Of a stretch of DNA of 35,919 bases, positions 30,294 to 35,919 are shown in pieces. A model generated the notes under the pieces. It searched no databases, had not been told where the DNA came from, and worked only from the letters and a program-made list of their open reading frames with translations. The position numbers and the translations under genes are program-made. The stretch's first letter is position 1. Each line of letters starts with the position of its first letter. The stretch covers positions 1 through 35,919 of the forward strand of contig PLAY01000028.1 in the NCBI GenBank assembly GCA_003134375.1, given 5' to 3'. Origin of the DNA: Limisphaerales bacterium. Its GTDB lineage: Bacteria > Verrucomicrobiota > Verrucomicrobiia > Limisphaerales > UBA11358.

Positions 30294-30315
30294 GTCGTTG
30301 GTTGAGAGTTGAGAG
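30294..30315. repeat. Direct repeat flanking thiC, downstream copy
   Basis: Core GGTTGAGAGTTGAGAG preceded by GTCGTT. It matches 32392-32413 with one difference in 22 bases. The two copies bracket the thiC coding region closely on both sides. Confidence 0.8.
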
Positions 30316-30320
30316 ATTTA

Positions 30321-32580
<2,260 letters not shown>

Positions 32581-32757
32581 ATAGATGAAAAGCTAGGCTG
32601 GTTCGCGCACAGCGTCAAGCCGGCGGAACTGGTTTTCCGTGCCGTTTCAAAACTCCCAGTGCAAACGCGCAGCGAAAAGCGAGACCGATCCGCGGTCAGT
32701 CAGAGTTGAAAGCCAGGCCGGTGATAAACGGCAATCCCCAAAAGTGACAAAGTGTGG

Positions 32758-32798
32758 TTGACAAAAATCACGCTGCCATATACCCCTACCCCCCATAT
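32758..32798 (+). promoter_or_regulatory. Promoter and CsoR-type operator
   Basis: -35 TTGACA (32758-32763) with a -10-like TATACC (32779-32784). Overlapping it is ATATACCCCTACCCCCCATA (32778-32797), a C-tract flanked by AT pairs, as in CsoR/RcnR operators. It suggests autorepression of the regulator-ATPase operon. Confidence 0.7.
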
Positions 32799-32856
32799 CC
32801 GTCAGGTGCCTATTTTAGGAGTGGCGCACCGGGCGGAAAATGCTAAAGGTTTTAAC

Positions 32857-33141
32857 ATGAAAGTGAAATCGGTTCGTCCCGGACTGGAAAAACGGGCACT
32901 GGTCGTCCGCCTGCGAAAAATCAAAGGCCAGATTGAGGGCATTGAAAAAATGGTGGAAGCCGACACCGATTGCTCGGATGTGCTGATGCAGGTTGTCTCG
33001 GCGCGCCAGGCGCTGAAATCATTCAGCGAAAAAGTTCTCGAGTCCCACATGCGCGCGTGCATCGAAGGCGCCGCGACCCCGTCCGAAGGCCGCCACAGCC
33101 TGCGCTCACTGCTCACGGTTTTGGAAAGATACGCCATCTAA
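32857..33141 (+). CDS. CsoR/RcnR family metal-sensing repressor
   Basis: 94-aa all-helical repressor (DUF156). Core LRKIKGQIEGIEKMVEADTDCSDVLMQV and SHMRACIEG. C39, H64 and C68 keep the spacing of the CsoR Cu(I) ligands (Cys-His-Cys), so a Cu(I)-, thiol- or persulfide-type sensor is more likely than a nickel-type RcnR. The start is ATG 32857; the frame is open to 32752 but this crosses the promoter. The MgtA-type ATPase starts 6 nt after the stop, so the regulator presumably controls it. Confidence 0.92.
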   Translation: MKVKSVRPGLEKRALVVRLRKIKGQIEGIEKMVEADTDCSDVLMQVVSARQALKSFSEKVLESHMRACIEGAATPSEGRHSLRSLLTVLERYAI

Positions 33142-33147
33142 AAAATT

Positions 33148-35811
33148 ATGCCGGTCGAGAAAAATTCCAATGGCCAGCGCACTGCCGATCTGGTGCGCGA
33201 TGCGGCGACCCAGGAAACCGCCGAAATCCTCCAACGACTTAACACCTCGCCGACCGGCTTGACCGAAGAAGAAGCGGCGGAGCGACTGGAAGTGTTCGGC
33301 CCCAACGAGGTCGCCCAGGAAAAGAAACACGACTGGCTGTGGCGGCTTTGGGTGGCCGTGCGCAATCCACTGGTGATCCTGCTGATGATCCTGGCCATTC
33401 TGACCTTTGCCACGGCGGAAACATCCAGTGACGACATCGGCGGCGTGGTGATGCTGGTGATGGTGGTATTGGGGGTGTCGCTGCGCTTTGTGCAGGAGAC
33501 GAAGGCCGACAATGCGGCGGCCAAACTCAAGGCGATGATCAAGGTCACCGCCACTGTCGTCCGCAACGGACAAGCAAGGGAAATTCCGCTCAAGGAACTC
33601 GTTCCGGGCGACGTGGTGAAATTGTCCGCCGGCGACATGATTCCCGGCGATGTCCGCCTCCTTTCCGCCAAAGACCTGTTCATCATCCAGGCCACGCTGA
33701 CTGGTGAGTCCATGCCGGTGGAGAAAACCGACGTTACCGATTCACGCCCGAACGTTTCCTCCATCGAACACACGAACATTTGCTTTCTCGGCACGAGTGT
33801 GGAAAGCGGTTCGGCCACCGGCGTCATCATTGCCACCGGCGCGCAGACGTATTTTGGGAAGGTGGCCAGCAGCCTGGCCGGTCAGCAGGTGGACACGGCG
33901 TTTGAGCGCGGTATAAAGAAGTTCACCTGGCTGATGATTCGTTTCATGGCGGTAATGGTCCCGTTGGTCTTCGTCATTAACGGCCTGACCAAGCACGATT
34001 GGAAAGAGGCGTTTTTCTTCTCGCTGGCGGTGGCGGTCGGCCTGACGCCGGAAATGCTGCCGATGATCGTCTCGGTGTGCCTGTCGAAAGGCGCACTGGC
34101 CATGTCGAAGAAGAAGGTCATCGTCAAGCGGCTGAATTCCATCCAGAACTTCGGCGCCATGGACGTGTTATGCACCGACAAGACCGGCACGCTGACGATT
34201 GATCACGTCATCCTCGAAATCCATTGCGACGTCTTCAAAAACGAAAGCGAGGCGGTACTGCGCGACGCCTACCTCATCAGCCACTTCCAGACCGGGCTGA
34301 AAAACGTTCTCGACCGGGCGGTGCTGCGTTACAAGGAATTGCACAAGGAACTTGGCATTGACCGATACAAAATGGTGGACGAAATCCCGTTTGATTTCTC
34401 GCGGCGCATGATGTCGGTGGCTGTTGAAGGACCGGACGGCGAACGGCAACTGCTGACCAAGGGTGCGCCGGAAGCGGTGTTTGCCAAATGCACACATTTT
34501 GAGAGCGAGGGTGAGATTTTTCCGATGGAGCCGATTCTGGCCGGCGACCTGGTCCAGCAGGTTGATGAATTGAGCGAAGACGGTTTTCGCGTACTGGCGG
34601 TCGCCACGAAGAAACTCGGCCAACAAACCACTTTTTCCAAGGCTGATGAGGGTGATTTGATTTTGACCGGGTACCTCGCGTTCCTCGATCCCCCCAAGGA
34701 TACCGCGTCCAAGGCCATCGAGGCTTTGCGGCAGCATGGCGTCACGGTCAAGGTGTTGACCGGCGACAACGACCTGGTCACGCGCAAGGTTTGCAGCGAA
34801 GTTGGCATTCACGCGGAAAAAATCCTGATCGGCAGCCAGGTCGAGACGATGTCCGACCCGCAACTGGCCGAGGCGGTGGAAACCATGGACGTGTTTGCGC
34901 GCCTTTCACCGGCGCACAAGAAGCGCGTGGTACAGGCGCTTCAGAAAAAAGGCCACGTGGTCGGTTTCATGGGCGACGGCATCAATGACGCCCCCGCGCT
35001 CCGCGCCGCCGACGTGGGCATTTCCGTGGACAACGCGGTGGACATCGCCAAGGAATCCGCCGACGTGATCCTGCTGGAAAAAAATCTGATGGTGCTGGAG
35101 GAAGGCGTGCTCGAAGGCCGGAAGGTGTTTGTGAACATCCTCAAATACATCCGCATGGGCGCCAGTTCGAATTTCGGCAACATGTTCAGCGTCATCGGTG
35201 CCAGCGCCTGGCTGCCCTACGTGCCGATGGCTCCCATCCAGATCCTGACCAACAACCTGCTTTACGATTTCTCGCAGGTGCCGATTCCCACCGACAATGT
35301 CGGCCCGCAACAAACAGCCAAGCCCCGGCCCTGGAACGTGGGCGAGATCGCCAGGTTTATTGTTTTCATCGGCCCCATCAGCTCCATTTTTGATTACACA
35401 ACCTATGCCGTGATGTGGTTTGTGTTCAAATGCAACCAGTTGGGATTGGTGCCGCCGCCGGAACTGGCCGCGCGTTTCGCCAACGCTCCCGACAATGACC
35501 ACACTTACGCCGCCGCGCTGTTCCACACCGGCTGGTTTGTCGAGTCCCTGATGACCCAGACGCTCATCATCCACGTCATCCGCACGAACCTGATTCCATT
35601 CATCCAGTCGCGCTCAAGCTGGCAGCTTTCGATGACGACGATTCTCATCATGGTTATCGGCGCGGTATTGCCGTATTCACCGCTGGCGGCCCCACTGGGG
35701 TTTGTTCCTTTGCCGCCGCTTTTCTGGCTGATCCTGCTGGCGACGTTGTTGTGTTACGTCGCCCTGACGCAGGTCATCAAGACGTGGCTGGTCCGCAAGT
35801 CGTGGGTTTGA
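33148..35811 (+). CDS. mgtA: MgtA-type magnesium-translocating P-type ATPase
   Basis: 887-aa P3B-type ATPase. The actuator loop is TGES, the phosphorylation site DKTGTLT (D344) and the hinge GDGINDAPA (609 onward). The MgtA/MgtB-type membrane motifs are LTPEMLPMIVSVCLSKGA and FGNMFSVIGASAWLPYVPMAPIQILTNNLLYD in key residues (N-x-F-S-x-x-G, Q-x-L-x-x-N-L-L-Y-D). No heavy-metal CPC motif or N-terminal metal-binding domain is present, so copper transport is unlikely in spite of the CsoR-type regulator. It imports Mg2+ in known family members. A strong terminator follows. Confidence 0.94.
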   Translation: MPVEKNSNGQRTADLVRDAATQETAEILQRLNTSPTGLTEEEAAERLEVFGPNEVAQEKKHDWLWRLWVAVRNPLVILLMILAILTFATAETSSDDIGGVVMLVMVVLGVSLRFVQETKADNAAAKLKAMIKVTATVVRNGQAREIPLKELVPGDVVKLSAGDMIPGDVRLLSAKDLFIIQATLTGESMPVEKTDVTDSRPNVSSIEHTNICFLGTSVESGSATGVIIATGAQTYFGKVASSLAGQQVDTAFERGIKKFTWLMIRFMAVMVPLVFVINGLTKHDWKEAFFFSLAVAVGLTPEMLPMIVSVCLSKGALAMSKKKVIVKRLNSIQNFGAMDVLCTDKTGTLTIDHVILEIHCDVFKNESEAVLRDAYLISHFQTGLKNVLDRAVLRYKELHKELGIDRYKMVDEIPFDFSRRMMSVAVEGPDGERQLLTKGAPEAVFAKCTHFESEGEIFPMEPILAGDLVQQVDELSEDGFRVLAVATKKLGQQTTFSKADEGDLILTGYLAFLDPPKDTASKAIEALRQHGVTVKVLTGDNDLVTRKVCSEVGIHAEKILIGSQVETMSDPQLAEAVETMDVFARLSPAHKKRVVQALQKKGHVVGFMGDGINDAPALRAADVGISVDNAVDIAKESADVILLEKNLMVLEEGVLEGRKVFVNILKYIRMGASSNFGNMFSVIGASAWLPYVPMAPIQILTNNLLYDFSQVPIPTDNVGPQQTAKPRPWNVGEIARFIVFIGPISSIFDYTTYAVMWFVFKCNQLGLVPPPELAARFANAPDNDHTYAAALFHTGWFVESLMTQTLIIHVIRTNLIPFIQSRSSWQLSMTTILIMVIGAVLPYSPLAAPLGFVPLPPLFWLILLATLLCYVALTQVIKTWLVRKSWV

Positions 35812-35832
35812 TGCAACTCATTGAAAAATAAA

Positions 35833-35865
35833 GCCGTTCCGCATCGCACGGAACGGCGCTTTTTT
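35833..35865 (+). terminator. Rho-independent terminator after mgtA
   Basis: A perfect 9-bp stem GCCGTTCCG/CGGAACGGC (35833-35841, 35849-35857), a 7-nt loop and a run of six T residues (35860-35865). It lies 22 bp after the ATPase stop. Confidence 0.93.
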
Positions 35866-35919
35866 GGCTTGCGCGGCCTAGCTGTTTCCGCCCAGGCCCT
35901 TAGCCGGAACGATTCAGTT

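Noticed and set aside
33148..35811. Copper-transporting ATPase
   Set aside because: Although preceded by a CsoR-type regulator, it lacks CPC and N-terminal metal-binding motifs and has MgtA-type membrane motifs.

Overview
This window is GC-rich chromosomal DNA from a bacterium that I place, by inference, in the Verrucomicrobiota (soil or freshwater Pedosphaerales/Limisphaerales type). The reasons are the dense scatter of imperfect palindromic repeats, including elements reading ACCACGGATGRACAC and in-frame repeat insertions in proteins, together with the FG-GAP proteins, Gly-tailed RRM proteins, a GH28 enzyme and an ECF sigma factor with a membrane extension. No rRNA, tRNA, CRISPR array, transposase or integrase was seen.

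Layout. 1-2.0 kb (minus): SAM methyltransferase and GT2 glycosyltransferase. 2.3-4.0 kb: yajQ, an AT-rich membrane-protein ORF and a ParD/ParE-type toxin-antitoxin pair. 4.0-6.3 kb (minus): RRM protein with a long leader, infA, and a beta-CASP RNA nuclease, an RNA-metabolism cluster. 6.5-12.1 kb (plus): a tightly packed run of two secreted FG-GAP beta-propeller proteins, an ABC ATPase, an ABC-2 permease and a DUF2148 Fe-S protein. 12.2-15.2 kb: an HTH-PTS IIA protein and a sigma factor fused to a membrane module. 15.2-18.6 kb: HI0933-type flavoprotein, 3-methyladenine DNA glycosylase and a GH28 pectinase. 18.6-20.1 kb (minus): a second RRM gene and a LysR regulator. 20.1-24.0 kb: a possible small RNA with terminator, pirin, VOC protein, Rieske protein, cupin and aldo/keto reductase. 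24.3-26.2 kb: SdpR-SdpI autorepressor/immunity pair and a secreted alpha/beta hydrolase. 26.4-30.2 kb (minus): a broken cupin and a two-gene module of unknown function (333-aa protein plus TPR protein). 30.3-32.6 kb (minus): thiC under a TPP riboswitch. 32.8-35.8 kb: a CsoR-type metalloregulator and an MgtA-type P-ATPase ending at a strong terminator.

The most unusual points are these. (1) A sigma-70/ECF factor is fused to several membrane segments and two copies of an FtsH-extracellular-like domain. (2) Two RRM paralogues 12 kb apart share a structured leader of about 200 nt. (3) ThiC has four in-frame insertions made of repeat DNA, including 7-bp and 8-bp tandem repeats whose unit length is not a multiple of three. 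(4) Three remnants of the thiC 3' end lie in direct orientation downstream of thiC, like footprints of serial insertion or duplication. (5) A possible -1 frameshift site lies at the sdpR/sdpI junction. Function calls rest on motif reading only; no database search was run.
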